Shown: positions 25,620 to 34,581 of the stretch, in pieces
Position numbering within the stretch: the stretch's first letter is position 1
How the letters are laid out: each line of letters opens with the position of its first letter
Source: Microbacterium sp. UFMG61
Lineage (GTDB): Bacteria > Actinomycetota > Actinomycetes > Actinomycetales > Microbacteriaceae
Reading direction: 5' to 3'
DNA: 64,000 bases
Assembly (NCBI RefSeq): GCF_015354505.1
Contig: NZ_JACAFP010000009.1
Coordinates: 62,001 to 126,000 of the forward strand
Notes under the pieces: generated by a model
Databases searched by the model: none
What the model was told of the DNA's origin: nothing
The model's input: the letters and a program-made list of their open reading frames with translations, nothing else
Translations under genes and position numbers: made by a program

Positions 25620-27308
25620 TCACCGAGCTCGTGCGACCCGGCGCTCGTCCCAGACGGGCGCGTCGGCCTCGTAGACCTCCCCCTCCGACCCGAAGACCAG
25701 GAACCGATCGAACGAGCGCGCGAACCAGCGGTCGTGTGTGACGGCGAGCACGGTGCCCTCGAACCGCTCGAGGGCATCTTCCAGAGCCTCGGCGGACTCG
25801 ATGTCGAGGTTGTCCGTCGGCTCGTCGAGCAGCAGCAGCGTCGCACCGGACAGCTCGAGCAGCAGCACCTGGAAGCGCGCCTGCTGACCGCCCGACAGCG
25901 ATTCGAACGTCTGCTGCGCCTGACGCACGAGTCCGTAGCGGTCGAGCGCCGAGCTCGCGGCATCCCGAGGCATCCCCGCTCGCCGTTCGTCACCCCGGTG
26001 CAGGATCTCGAGCAGCGTGCGACCGACGAACTCCGGATGCGCGTGCGTCTGCGCGAACAGACCGGGCACCACCCGCGCACCGAGGGTCGCTCGACCGGTG
26101 TGCGCGACGTCGGCGAGCTGCTCCCCCGTCGACGTGACGTGGCCGAGCGAGGGATCGGGGTCGCTGCCGCCGCGCGCGAGCAGCCTCAGGAAGTGCGACT
26201 TCCCCGAGCCGTTGGATCCGAGCACCGCCACGCGGTCTCCGTACCAGACCTCGGCGTCGAACGGCCGCATCAGCCCGGTGAGCTCGAGCCGCTGTGCGAC
26301 CACCGCGCGCTTGCCGGTGCGCGCACCGCGCAGACGCATGTCGAAGTCCTGCGCCGGCGGTCGTTCCTCGGGCGGTCCGGCCTCCTCGAACTTGCGAAGG
26401 CGGGTCTGCGCGGCCTGATACCGCGAGGCGAACCCGTCGTTCGCCGAGGCTTTCACCTTGAGCGTCGCGACGAGGATGCGCAGCTTCTCGTGCTGCTCAT
26501 CCCAGCGACGACGAAGCTCGTCGAGTCGGTCCATCCGATCGCTGCGCGCCTGGTGATAGGTTGCGAAACCGCCTCCGTGCACCCACGCCGATGCTCCGGC
26601 GCCCCCGGGCTCGAGCGTGATGAGTCGGTCGACGGCCCGCGCGAGGAGCTCGCGGTCGTGCGACACCAGCAGCACCGTCTTCGGCGTCTGACGCAGCTGC
26701 TCCTCGAGCCAGCGCTTGGTCGGCACGTCGAGATAGTTGTCCGGCTCGTCGAGCAGCAGGACCTCGTCCGGACCGCGCAGCAGCGCCTCGAGGGCCAACC
26801 TCTTCTGCTCGCCGCCCGAGAGCGTGGTGAGTTCCCGGAACCGCGCCCGCTCGTACGGCACTCCCAGAGCCGCGACAGTGCACTGGTCCCAGATCGTCTC
26901 GTGCTCGTAGCCCCCGGCGTCCGCATACTCGGCGATCGCGGTCGCGTAGGCCATCTGCGTGTCATGCTCATCGCGCTCGATCAGCGCGTTCTCGGCTGCG
27001 TCGAGCGCGTCAGCGGCCCCGCGGATGCGCCGGGGCGCGACCCGCACCAGCAGCTCGTGCACGGTCTGACCGACTTCGCCGTGGCCGACGAACTGGTCCA
27101 TGACACCGAGACCGCCGTCGATCGTCACGACGCCGGCATCCGGAGTCTGATCGCCGCGGATGATGCGCAGCAGCGTCGTCTTGCCGGCTCCGTTCGGCCC
27201 GATGAGCGCGCTCGTCGACCCCGCTCCGACGCGGAATGTCACCTCGTCGAGCAGCGGTCTTCCATCGGGGAGGGTCAGCGAGACCCCTGCTGCATCTATG
27301 TATCCCAC
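25620..27308 (-). CDS. ABC-F type ATPase with duplicated nucleotide-binding domains
   Basis: A 562-residue soluble protein with two ABC ATPase domains and no membrane segments. Domain 1 has Walker A GPNGAGKTT, signature LSGGEQKRLALEALL and Walker B VLLLDEPDNYLD; domain 2 has GSNGSGKSHFLRLL, LSGGQQARFQVLLLEL and LLLLDEPTDNLD. A charged linker of about 80 residues with coiled-coil character lies between them. ABC-F proteins act on the ribosome in translation or antibiotic protection; which applies is unknown. GTG 27308 gives VGYIDAAGVSLTLPDG, the usual family start; ATG 27335 lacks a ribosome site. Confidence 0.9.
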   Translation of the reverse strand: MGYIDAAGVSLTLPDGRPLLDEVTFRVGAGSTSALIGPNGAGKTTLLRIIRGDQTPDAGVVTIDGGLGVMDQFVGHGEVGQTVHELLVRVAPRRIRGAADALDAAENALIERDEHDTQMAYATAIAEYADAGGYEHETIWDQCTVAALGVPYERARFRELTTLSGGEQKRLALEALLRGPDEVLLLDEPDNYLDVPTKRWLEEQLRQTPKTVLLVSHDRELLARAVDRLITLEPGGAGASAWVHGGGFATYHQARSDRMDRLDELRRRWDEQHEKLRILVATLKVKASANDGFASRYQAAQTRLRKFEEAGPPEERPPAQDFDMRLRGARTGKRAVVAQRLELTGLMRPFDAEVWYGDRVAVLGSNGSGKSHFLRLLARGGSDPDPSLGHVTSTGEQLADVAHTGRATLGARVVPGLFAQTHAHPEFVGRTLLEILHRGDERRAGMPRDAASSALDRYGLVRQAQQTFESLSGGQQARFQVLLLELSGATLLLLDEPTDNLDIESAEALEDALERFEGTVLAVTHDRWFARSFDRFLVFGSEGEVYEADAPVWDERRVARAR

Positions 27309-27400
27309 CGTGCGTGGCCGTCCTTCCGCCCGCATGGCGAGCCGACCAGGCTATCAGGATCCGAGGCCGCGCGACCGCCCGATCGAGCCGGGAGTCGCGA

Positions 27401-27952
27401 TCAGTTCAGCGCGCCCGAGACCGGCACCGGATTCGCGAACAGATCGAGTACCGGGCAGTGATCGTCGACGACCTGCCGCAGATTCTCGTACTGCTCGTCG
27501 GAGTCAGGACCCGAGATCGAGACTCGAAGGCGGACGTCGTGGAACCCGGCCCGCCCTGACTCATCGATGCCGAAGAGCTTGCGGACATCGAGGTCGCCCT
27601 CAGCGGTGATCTCGATCTCGTCGATGGTCAGATCGAGAGCCTGCGCGTACAGCCGATACACGACGACCTGGCAGCTGATGAGCGCACCGAGGGCGTACTC
27701 GACAGGGCTCGGTGCGACGTCGTCACCCGCGAGGGCGCCGGGCTCGTCGACGAGGAACCGATGCTTGCCTGCGCGGATCTCGGTCGCCACCGACCCGACA
27801 CCACGACCGGACACTGTGTAGGTCAGCTGTGCGGCGGCCGGGTCCGCCGCGATGCGCTCGTTCCACGCTCCGCCCGCGTCAGAGAGGCGCTGCGAGCGCT
27901 GCTCGGCGGTGACATCCGCGATGGCTGAGATCTGTTCCTGAAGAAGGGTCAT
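27401..27952 (-). CDS. OsmC/Ohr family peroxiredoxin-like protein
   Basis: A 183-residue OsmC-like protein. Reactive cysteines are C94 in GALISCQVVVYRLYA and C166 in VVDDHCPVLDLFANPV, the two-Cys arrangement used by Ohr/OsmC proteins to reduce organic peroxides. The middle segment PSPVEYALGALISC is typical. No ribosome site is obvious before ATG 27952, so the mRNA may be leaderless. It stands 137 bases downstream of the histidine kinase gene on the same strand; a functional link is not evident. Confidence 0.87.
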   Translation of the reverse strand: MTLLQEQISAIADVTAEQRSQRLSDAGGAWNERIAADPAAAQLTYTVSGRGVGSVATEIRAGKHRFLVDEPGALAGDDVAPSPVEYALGALISCQVVVYRLYAQALDLTIDEIEITAEGDLDVRKLFGIDESGRAGFHDVRLRVSISGPDSDEQYENLRQVVDDHCPVLDLFANPVPVSGALN

Positions 27953-28089
27953 GCCGCGAAGATACGGGCCCTGTCTGCGTCGAGCGCGGCGCGCGTCACC
28001 GGACGACACCGGACGACACCGGCGGCAACACCGCGTCTCGAGCGTGCCGGTCGGAGCGACCGCCCCCAGCGATCCGGGAATCGTGTCCG

Positions 28090-29871
28090 CTAGTCCGCGT
28101 CGCCGACGATCTGGATCGCTTCGGTGCGCGGGGCGACGGGCAGGACCATCCGGAACTCCGTTCCGACTCCCTCTCGACTCGTGACGTCCATGTACCCGCC
28201 GTGCGCCAGCACGATGGCACGGGTGATGGTGAGCCCGAGGCCCACACCCGGCACCGCGTTGCGGGTCGCCGTCGAGGCTCGGAAGAACCGGGTGAACAGC
28301 ATGCCCTGCTCGTCCTCGGGGATGCCGACCCCGGTGTCGCGCACTGCCAGCTCGACTCCTGCGTCGATCTGACGGACGCTCGCGGTGACCTTGCCGCCGG
28401 CACCGGTGAACTTGATCGCGTTCGACAGCAAATTGTCGATCGCCTGGCCCATGCGCCCCGCATCGACCGACATCCGCACGGGCGACGACGGCACCTCGGC
28501 GACGAGGTCGATCCCCTCTCTCGTGGCGTGCGGGCCCGACGATGCCACGGCGTTGCGCACGAGCTCGACGACATCGGCCTCGCGGCGCTCGAGCGGGAAT
28601 CGGCCCGACTCGACCTGCGCCGTGAAGAGAAGGTCGCCGACCAGGTTCAGCAGGCGCTGGGCATTGCGCTCGATGATCCCGACGAACTCCTGCTGCTCGG
28701 CGGTGAGCGGCTGTGCGGGATCGTTCTGCAGCAGATCGAGGAACCCGATGATCGCGCTCAGGGGTGTGCGCAGTTCGTGCGAGATCATCCCGACGAACTC
28801 GTCCTTCATCCGCGCGACCTCCACCGCACGCGTCTCGTCCGTGATCACGAGCAGATATCCCTGGCGGGAGCCGTCTGAGACCTGGTACGGGGAGACGGTC
28901 ACTCGAGCCGGCACGGACGAGCCCCCTGCCGTCGTGACCTCGATGTCGGAGTCGACCGACAGCCCGCTGTCGGCCTCGTCGAACAGCGCGCGCAGTCCCG
29001 GGTGCAGCCGGTCGTCCGTGTGATCGGCATCCGGGGCGAACTGTGCGAGCACCGCGGAGGCGAAGAACCGATCCACACGCACACCGTCGAGCGCGTCGGA
29101 GACCGACATCCCGAGCAGGCGCACAGCGCCGGGGTTCCATGCCGTGATCGATCCGCAGTTGTCGGTGGCGACCACGGCCTGTCCGGTGATGGAATTCCAC
29201 AGACTCGAGAACGAATCCGACAGCGCGCGATACTGCGCCTCGCTGTCGCGGAGCTTCTGCAGCATCGTCTCGTTGGCGGCGAGCGCTGAGGTCCTCTCGG
29301 TCACGTGAGCCTCGGCCTGAGCGATCCGCTGTCTCTGGAACCGCGACAACTCGTTCACGATCGCGCCGACGGTCGCGAAGACGAGCGGCCCGACCACGCC
29401 CCGCAGCCATGCGATCGCGTCTTCGGGCGGCTCGGCGATGTAGGGCAGCAGCAGCGCGATCGACGTGAGCGCGCCGATGAGGAAGACCTGCCGGAACCCC
29501 GGCGCGGCGGCGATCCAGATGACCGGCAGCAGCACGAGCGACGAGAAGAGCGACGTGGCGCCGCCGGTACCGGCGCGGAGAACGCCGATCCCGAGGATGT
29601 CGATCACCGGGATGAGCATGACCACCCACCCCTCGTAGACTCCTCGGGCGGAGAGCACAACGGCCAGCACCGTCACGGCACCGACCATGCCGAGTCCGAC
29701 GATCACTGCCCAGACGTTCGAGACGGGGAACTCGGGGACCGCTCCGATGAGCAGGGCCGCGACGCCCACGGCGATCGCCGTGGGGCCCTGTTTGATCAGC
29801 GGCGTGGGATTGTCGAAGTAACGGCGCCACCCTCTTTCCAGAGACACCTGCACCGTGCTGCCCGTCGTCAT
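28090..29871 (-). CDS. Membrane PAS histidine kinase of the glycan-like operon
   Basis: A 593-residue sensor kinase. Residues about 30-175 hold five to six membrane helices with little extracellular sequence, so sensing within the membrane is plausible. A short coiled coil (about 178-215) leads to a PAS domain (about 218-345; ATDNCGSITAWNPGAVRLLG). The HisKA domain has phospho-acceptor H365 in MISHELRTPLSAIIG, followed by the ATPase domain with N box NLLSNAIKF, G1 DTGVGIPEDEQ and G2 GVGLGLTI. Its ATG overlaps the stop of the upstream receiver gene (ATGA), making that receiver the obvious partner. It is the last gene of the seven-gene operon starting at 34581. Confidence 0.92.
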   Translation of the reverse strand: MTTGSTVQVSLERGWRRYFDNPTPLIKQGPTAIAVGVAALLIGAVPEFPVSNVWAVIVGLGMVGAVTVLAVVLSARGVYEGWVVMLIPVIDILGIGVLRAGTGGATSLFSSLVLLPVIWIAAAPGFRQVFLIGALTSIALLLPYIAEPPEDAIAWLRGVVGPLVFATVGAIVNELSRFQRQRIAQAEAHVTERTSALAANETMLQKLRDSEAQYRALSDSFSSLWNSITGQAVVATDNCGSITAWNPGAVRLLGMSVSDALDGVRVDRFFASAVLAQFAPDADHTDDRLHPGLRALFDEADSGLSVDSDIEVTTAGGSSVPARVTVSPYQVSDGSRQGYLLVITDETRAVEVARMKDEFVGMISHELRTPLSAIIGFLDLLQNDPAQPLTAEQQEFVGIIERNAQRLLNLVGDLLFTAQVESGRFPLERREADVVELVRNAVASSGPHATREGIDLVAEVPSSPVRMSVDAGRMGQAIDNLLSNAIKFTGAGGKVTASVRQIDAGVELAVRDTGVGIPEDEQGMLFTRFFRASTATRNAVPGVGLGLTITRAIVLAHGGYMDVTSREGVGTEFRMVLPVAPRTEAIQIVGDAD

Positions 29872-30215
29872 CTGTCGATGCCCCGCAGTATCCTACGCAG
29901 GTCCGCCCCCACGATCGGCTTCGGCAGCGCGGCATCGGCGTCCGGATAGTCCGCCGGGTCGAGGACGGAACTCACGATCAGGAAGCAGTCGGGGAACCGG
30001 TCGCGTATCTGCCGCACGCACTCCTCCCCCGTGATCCCGGGCAGGAGGAGATCGACGACCGCCACGGCCGGGCGCATCTCGGCGAACGAGGCGATCGCCG
30101 ACTCGGCGTCGCGGGCTACGAACACCTCGAATCCTTCGCGGTCGAGATAGCGCCGCAGAAGGTTCATCTGGTCCGCGCTGTCCTCGACCACGAGGGCCAG
30201 CGGCCGACCGGTCAT
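29868..30215 (-). CDS. Stand-alone response regulator receiver domain
   Basis: A 115-residue single-domain receiver with no output domain. Acidic pocket residues are E11 and D12 (VVEDS), the phospho-acceptor is D55 in VVDLLLPGITGEE, and K99 in ALPKPIVG is the conserved Lys. It could act by protein contact, like CheY, or as a phosphate shuttle between the kinase at 28090-29871 and the receiver fused to PIG-L at 33538-34581. Both ends overlap neighbours by four bases. ATG 30215 is the only start that leaves the receiver fold intact without extra sequence. Confidence 0.9.
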   Translation of the reverse strand: MTGRPLALVVEDSADQMNLLRRYLDREGFEVFVARDAESAIASFAEMRPAVAVVDLLLPGITGEECVRQIRDRFPDCFLIVSSVLDPADYPDADAALPKPIVGADLRRILRGIDR

Positions 30216-30355
30216 CGAAGGAACAGCTCTCGCACGATCACGATGACGACGACGACGCCGAAGGCGAGGAGCGCCTGCGGGATCAGGAGCTTCTCGCGAC
30301 GGGCATCCGCCGCGATCTCCTCCTCCTCGGGGCTTCTCGAAGGTGCATCGGTCAT
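30212..30355 (-). CDS. 47-residue single-pass membrane protein
   Basis: A small protein starting MTDAPSRSPEEEEIAADARR and ending with one hydrophobic helix, QALLAFGVVVVIVIVRELF. The acidic N-terminal half is likely cytoplasmic. Both its start and its stop overlap neighbouring genes by four bases (ATGA), which supports real translation despite the small size. I do not recognise a family. Position between the glycosyltransferase and the receiver suggests an accessory subunit of the membrane synthase or a link to the kinase. Confidence 0.7.
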   Translation of the reverse strand: MTDAPSRSPEEEEIAADARREKLLIPQALLAFGVVVVIVIVRELFLR

Positions 30356-31839
30356 GAGTCGACCCGTCCGATCTTCTCGGTCTTGATCCATGCGGCGTCG
30401 GCGTGACGCCACTCCTTGATGTACGAGTCGACGGTGATGGCGCACAGCATCGATCCGTATCCGCAGACGTAGAGCAGAAGACCGGCGAAGAAACGCCCTG
30501 CGGGCAGCGGCTCGACGACACGGGCGAGCCAGATGCCGAGCATCGAGATCGGTCCCCAGAGGTAGAAGATGACCGCCCAGGTGAAACGGGTCTCATCTGT
30601 GAGGGCGAGTCCGAGGTCGCTCAGACCCGCCTCGAACAGCCAGGGGAACAGTGCGATCGCCATCAGGATCAGCGCCCCGAGACCGGGGAACATCAGCGCT
30701 TCCCGCCAGGACTGGCGGCCGATGCGTCCGTCGAGCTGCACGGTGTAGATCATCGAGAACAGATAGATGCAGGCCGCGGCGATCCACATGAAGCGGAAGA
30801 CGAACTCGGCGATGTCGCTGTGCAGCACGAGCAGCACGAGCAGAGCCGTCGCCGCGAGCACCATGAAGGCGGGCAGCAGCAGGATCGTGAACCAGGCGAG
30901 ACCGAACGCGAAGCTGCCCAGGTTGTGCTCGCTGCTCGGGCGGAACCACAGGTGCCGATAGATCGAGGTCAGCTGCACGTTGCCCCTGGCCCACCGCAGT
31001 CGCTGCTTCCAGAGGCTGTCGATCGTGCGGGGCTCCTCGGCCAGCACGACGGCGTGCGGTTCGAAGACCATGCGGCGGCCTGCCAGCTGTCCCTCAAAGG
31101 TCGTCATCGTGTCTTCGGCCAGGGTGCCGGTCGGGATGCGTCCGCCGATGGCCTCGAGGTTGGCCCTCGAGTGCAGCTGCGCGCCTCCGGCCAGGCAGGC
31201 GATCGCTCCCCCGACGTTCTGGGTGCGGCGGGCGGAGAGCTGCCCGATCACGTACTCGATCGCGATGAACCGGGTGAGGTAGTTGCGGTCACGGCTGCCC
31301 TCCGCGATGTACGCGGTCACGGCCCCGACCTTCTCGTCGGCGAGGTGACGGCTCATCTTGCGCAGCGAGTCGCGGGCGAAGATCACGTCCGCGTCCATGA
31401 TGAGAACGGCTTCGGTCCACTCGTCCGCGAGCACGACGTCGAGCCCGTGGTTGAGCGTGTGCGCCTTGCCCTCGCCGCCCTTGTCACGACGCAGATGCAC
31501 CACGCGCCCGGGGAACGCCGCCGACTTCGCGGCGACGACGTCAGGAGTGTCATCGGTCGATGCGTCGTCGATCACGTAGATGCGCAGGCGGTCGGCGGGG
31601 TACTCGAGCTGCATCAGGCGTTCGATCGCCGGCCCCAGCACGAGCCCCTCGTTCCACGCCGGGATCAGCACGGCGACGCGCGGATGATGGGGCGCGGCCC
31701 GACCGTAGTGGTTCCGGAACGCGTGCAGCGGAAGCACGACGAACTGCAGTCCCGTGTTGATCACCGGAAGCGTGCCGACGAGCACGCAGACGAGGAGGAT
31801 CACGACGACGACGGTCTCGAGCCAGGTCAGATCGGCCAT
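30352..31839 (-). CDS. Processive family 2 glycosyltransferase, membrane-embedded
   Basis: A 495-residue polymer synthase-like enzyme. One N-terminal helix precedes a GT-A domain with VAVLIPAWNEG, IDDASTDDT, MDADVIF and GTLAEDTMT, and then QRLRW (the QxxRW motif of processive synthases such as cellulose, hyaluronan and poly-GlcNAc synthases). About five C-terminal helices should form a channel. The nucleotide-sugar donor cannot be read from sequence. The start at ATG 31839 shares one base with the PHP stop (TGATG). In this operon it is the likely maker of a glycan that the PIG-L domain could de-N-acetylate. Confidence 0.9.
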   Translation of the reverse strand: MADLTWLETVVVVILLVCVLVGTLPVINTGLQFVVLPLHAFRNHYGRAAPHHPRVAVLIPAWNEGLVLGPAIERLMQLEYPADRLRIYVIDDASTDDTPDVVAAKSAAFPGRVVHLRRDKGGEGKAHTLNHGLDVVLADEWTEAVLIMDADVIFARDSLRKMSRHLADEKVGAVTAYIAEGSRDRNYLTRFIAIEYVIGQLSARRTQNVGGAIACLAGGAQLHSRANLEAIGGRIPTGTLAEDTMTTFEGQLAGRRMVFEPHAVVLAEEPRTIDSLWKQRLRWARGNVQLTSIYRHLWFRPSSEHNLGSFAFGLAWFTILLLPAFMVLAATALLVLLVLHSDIAEFVFRFMWIAAACIYLFSMIYTVQLDGRIGRQSWREALMFPGLGALILMAIALFPWLFEAGLSDLGLALTDETRFTWAVIFYLWGPISMLGIWLARVVEPLPAGRFFAGLLLYVCGYGSMLCAITVDSYIKEWRHADAAWIKTEKIGRVDS

Positions 31840-32552
31840 CAGAGGGTCCCCCAGGTGTCGAGCATCTCGCTGACGCACGAATAGCGTCCGACGTCGGACG
31901 CGATGTGGCTGTCGGTCGACGCGACGATCTCGGTGCCCGTGCGATGCAGCGCGTCGAGCAGAGGGATGCCGGGGCATCCCCACTTCTCATTCACCTCGAC
32001 CATGGTGTCGGTCGCGGCGGCCGCCTGCGCCCAGGCCGAGACGCGCTCGACACCGAGGTCATCCTCGGACAGACCGATCTTGGGCAGGATCGAGAAGCAG
32101 TGCGCGAGCTGGTTGCCCGGGTGCCGGCGCATCGACTCGATCAGGGCTGAGACGAGTTGATCGAGCACGTCGTCCGTCGCCCATCCGGCCTCGATGCGCT
32201 CCCGCACGGTGCTCGGACTCAGCGGCCCGTCGACTCCGGGGAACTGGTGGTCGGCGATGAGGATGCGGTCGATTCCGGTCGGCAGCTCGGGGATGTCGAG
32301 CGTGCCTGAGGCGTCGAGGATCTTCGCCTCGACCCCGGTCAACACGGTGAGCCCGTCGGGCACCTGCAGCGCGCGCACGGCGGCGAGGTAATCGGGAACC
32401 CACGGCGTCGACTGCCGCACGTGGTCGACGAAGCGCACGGTCGCGAGCCCCGCTGCGACGGCGGCGTCGAGGTTCTCGGCGAGAGTCGAGACCGCGTCAT
32501 CGGAGAAGGTCGAATGGACGTGGTGATCGCCGGTGAGGAGCGCGCGAGTCAC
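31839..32552 (-). CDS. PHP-domain phosphoesterase
   Basis: A 237-residue metal-dependent phosphoesterase of the PHP superfamily, resembling histidinol-phosphatase-type proteins. Metal ligands can be seen in GDHHVHSTFSDDA at the N-terminus, FVDHVRQST, TGVEAKIL, ADHQFPG and STDSH near the C-terminus. Histidine synthesis is unlikely given the neighbours; a sugar phosphate or lipid-linked phosphate intermediate of the operon's product is more plausible. The GTG start overlaps the ATP-grasp stop (GTGA). Confidence 0.82.
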   Translation of the reverse strand: MTRALLTGDHHVHSTFSDDAVSTLAENLDAAVAAGLATVRFVDHVRQSTPWVPDYLAAVRALQVPDGLTVLTGVEAKILDASGTLDIPELPTGIDRILIADHQFPGVDGPLSPSTVRERIEAGWATDDVLDQLVSALIESMRRHPGNQLAHCFSILPKIGLSEDDLGVERVSAWAQAAAATDTMVEVNEKWGCPGIPLLDALHRTGTEIVASTDSHIASDVGRYSCVSEMLDTWGTL

Positions 32553-33538
32553 AGGTCCTCCTGATGCCCCGCGTGCGCGGAGACGAGGACCTCGTCGACC
32601 TCGACGATCACGTCTTCGAGGAAACGCACCGAGGCGACCTCGCGGAACGCGACGGACGACGGGATCTCGCGCCCGAGGAACAGGTCGGCGACGAGCGAGG
32701 GGATGTCGACGCCCGCGGCGATCGTGAGCGGGAGCGCACCCGGGAAACGGGGGTTCACCTCGAGGAGCACGGCACGGCCCGCTCGGTCGCGTCGGAGCTG
32801 CACATTCGCGACGCCCACGAGGCCTATGGCCCGCGCGATGGATGCCGCGGCGCTTTCGAGCTCCTCGTCGTGCACCGTGCGTCCGGCGATCGCCACACCG
32901 GAATCGACTCGCGCGCGGGTGCGCGGCACAGCCGCCACCACGGATCCCGCGGCATCGGCGATGACATCGACCGAATACTCCTCACCGGGGAGGAAGTCCT
33001 GCACGATGAGCCCGTCGTCGTGCGGAAGCGCCTCGAGCGCCGCATGGTCGGGCACCATCCGAACGCCGCGACTGCCTGCGCCCTGCCGCGGCTTGGCGAA
33101 GACCGGGAACTCCCAGTCGACCGCGAGCGCATCGGAGCCCGCGAGCACCGTGCGCGGAGTGAGGCCTGTCGCTTCACAGCGCTCGGCGAGCAGGAGCTTG
33201 TCGAGCGCGACGGAGAGCGTGTCCTGCGACGGCGCCGCGAGCACGGCCGGTGCCAGCTCCGCACGTCGGCCTGCGAGGGCGGTGAGCTCGACGTCGACGG
33301 TGGAGATCACGAGGTCGAGCCGGTCCTCTGCGACCATACGGGCGATCGCGGGCACGAAGTCGTCATCGCGCCCGGGCGGCACCAGACGTCGATGTGTCGG
33401 GGGCACGAGGTAGATCCCGCTCGCCCAGCCGTCCATGTCGGCGGCGAAGACCTCGAGGTCGGAACGCCGCAGGAGCGAGCGGATCACCGCCACCCCGGCC
33501 GGGCCTCCGGCACCGGTCACCAGTACACGCGCGCTCAT
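32549..33538 (-). CDS. ATP-grasp domain ligase
   Basis: A 329-residue ATP-grasp enzyme. A Rossmann-like N-terminal domain (VLVTGAGGPAGVAVIRSLL) precedes the ATP-grasp fold with the nucleotide loop FAKPRQGAGSRGV and the magnesium motif LLEVNPRFPG. These enzymes join a carboxylate to an amine or thiol through an acyl-phosphate. The carbamoyl-phosphate-synthase-like architecture does not give the substrate. In this operon it may attach an amino acid or other acyl group to a sugar amine freed by the PIG-L deacetylase; that is inference. Its start shares one base with the upstream gene's stop (TGATG). Confidence 0.85.
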   Translation of the reverse strand: MSARVLVTGAGGPAGVAVIRSLLRRSDLEVFAADMDGWASGIYLVPPTHRRLVPPGRDDDFVPAIARMVAEDRLDLVISTVDVELTALAGRRAELAPAVLAAPSQDTLSVALDKLLLAERCEATGLTPRTVLAGSDALAVDWEFPVFAKPRQGAGSRGVRMVPDHAALEALPHDDGLIVQDFLPGEEYSVDVIADAAGSVVAAVPRTRARVDSGVAIAGRTVHDEELESAAASIARAIGLVGVANVQLRRDRAGRAVLLEVNPRFPGALPLTIAAGVDIPSLVADLFLGREIPSSVAFREVASVRFLEDVIVEVDEVLVSAHAGHQEDL

Positions 33539-34581
33539 CAGCTCTCCCGTCGTGTGAGTTCGTGGGCTCCGATGAACTCGGCGGTCTCGCGGACGACCTC
33601 GAGCGGCTCGACCGCCGCTCCTCCTCCGAAGCGCGACCAGTAGCGGGCGGTCGCGGTCACGAAGTCGGGGTCGAGGTAATCACGGGTGGCAGTCTGGGAC
33701 CCGAAGCACTCGAGCAGTCGCAGCTTCTGAGCGAGGTACTGGTCGATGCGAACGAACCGTGTCGGGCGGAAGTCGATCGTCGCCGAGGGACTCTGGTAGC
33801 ACGCGACCGTGCCCACACGCCGGGTCGCGGCGATCGTCGCCTCGCTCACCGCGCGGTGATCCTGATGACGATCGTTCGACGAGTGGGTGTACACGATGGT
33901 CGGCTGCACCTCCTGCACGACCTCTTCGATCAGTCGCACCGTGGCGCCGCCGCCGGAGATCTCGGTGTCGACGAGGTCTTTCACGAACAGTCGCGCGCCG
34001 AGCATCTCGGCCGAGGCGAGCGACTCGTGCTGCCGACTCTCGGCGTCGCCTCCACGCGCGCCGCGCGAGAGAGTGAGGATGGTGAGGGAATCGCCGGCCT
34101 GGGCGTGTGCGGCGAGCAACCCGCCGACTCCGATCTCGACGTCGTCGGGGTGCGCGCCGATCGCGAGAACCACCTCCTTCGAGCGGCCGGCCTCGCGTCG
34201 CGCGCGGCCCTCCGTCACCAGACGCGTGACGGCCTCGACCAGCTTCGCGTTGTCGAGGGGCTTGGTGAGGAACTCGTCGGCCTGGGCACGCAGGGCCGAG
34301 ACGGCATACTCCACCGAGACGTGCGCAGTCATCACGATGACCGGAAGCAGCGGATCCGCGCGTCGCAGCTCAGCCAGCAGCTCGAGACCGTCGAGGCCGG
34401 GCATCTCGATGTCGGTCACGACCGCGTCCGGCGCGAAGCTCTCCACGCGCGCGACAGCGGAACGGCCGTCGTGTTCGACCGCGACCTCGCAGCCTGCGCG
34501 TCTCTCGAGCACGGTCTTCACGAGCAGGGCGACGTCCGGGTCGTCATCGACGACGAGGACGCGGGGAGCATCCTGAGTCAT
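33538..34581 (-). CDS. Receiver domain fused to a PIG-L family deacetylase
   Basis: A 347-residue fusion. Residues about 7-122 form a receiver with acidic DDD at 12-14, phospho-acceptor D57 (VVTDIEMPGLDG) and conserved K107 (FLTKPLD). After a short linker, residues 137 to the end form a PIG-L/LmbE zinc deacetylase with GAHPDD at 142-147 and the HxxDH-type motif DRHQDHRAV near 237-244. PIG-L enzymes remove N-acetyl groups from GlcNAc-containing substrates, so phosphorylation may switch a deacetylase directly. First gene of the operon. ATG 34581 is used; ATG 34596 is five codons upstream and neither has a strong ribosome site. Confidence 0.9.
   Translation of the reverse strand: MTQDAPRVLVVDDDPDVALLVKTVLERRAGCEVAVEHDGRSAVARVESFAPDAVVTDIEMPGLDGLELLAELRRADPLLPVIVMTAHVSVEYAVSALRAQADEFLTKPLDNAKLVEAVTRLVTEGRARREAGRSKEVVLAIGAHPDDVEIGVGGLLAAHAQAGDSLTILTLSRGARGGDAESRQHESLASAEMLGARLFVKDLVDTEISGGGATVRLIEEVVQEVQPTIVYTHSSNDRHQDHRAVSEATIAATRRVGTVACYQSPSATIDFRPTRFVRIDQYLAQKLRLLECFGSQTATRDYLDPDFVTATARYWSRFGGGAAVEPLEVVRETAEFIGAHELTRRES

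Noticed and set aside
27953..29935. Fusion of the OsmC protein with an upstream frame over the histidine kinase gene
   Set aside because: The upstream part is an out-of-frame Arg-rich shadow of the kinase gene; OsmC starts at 27952.
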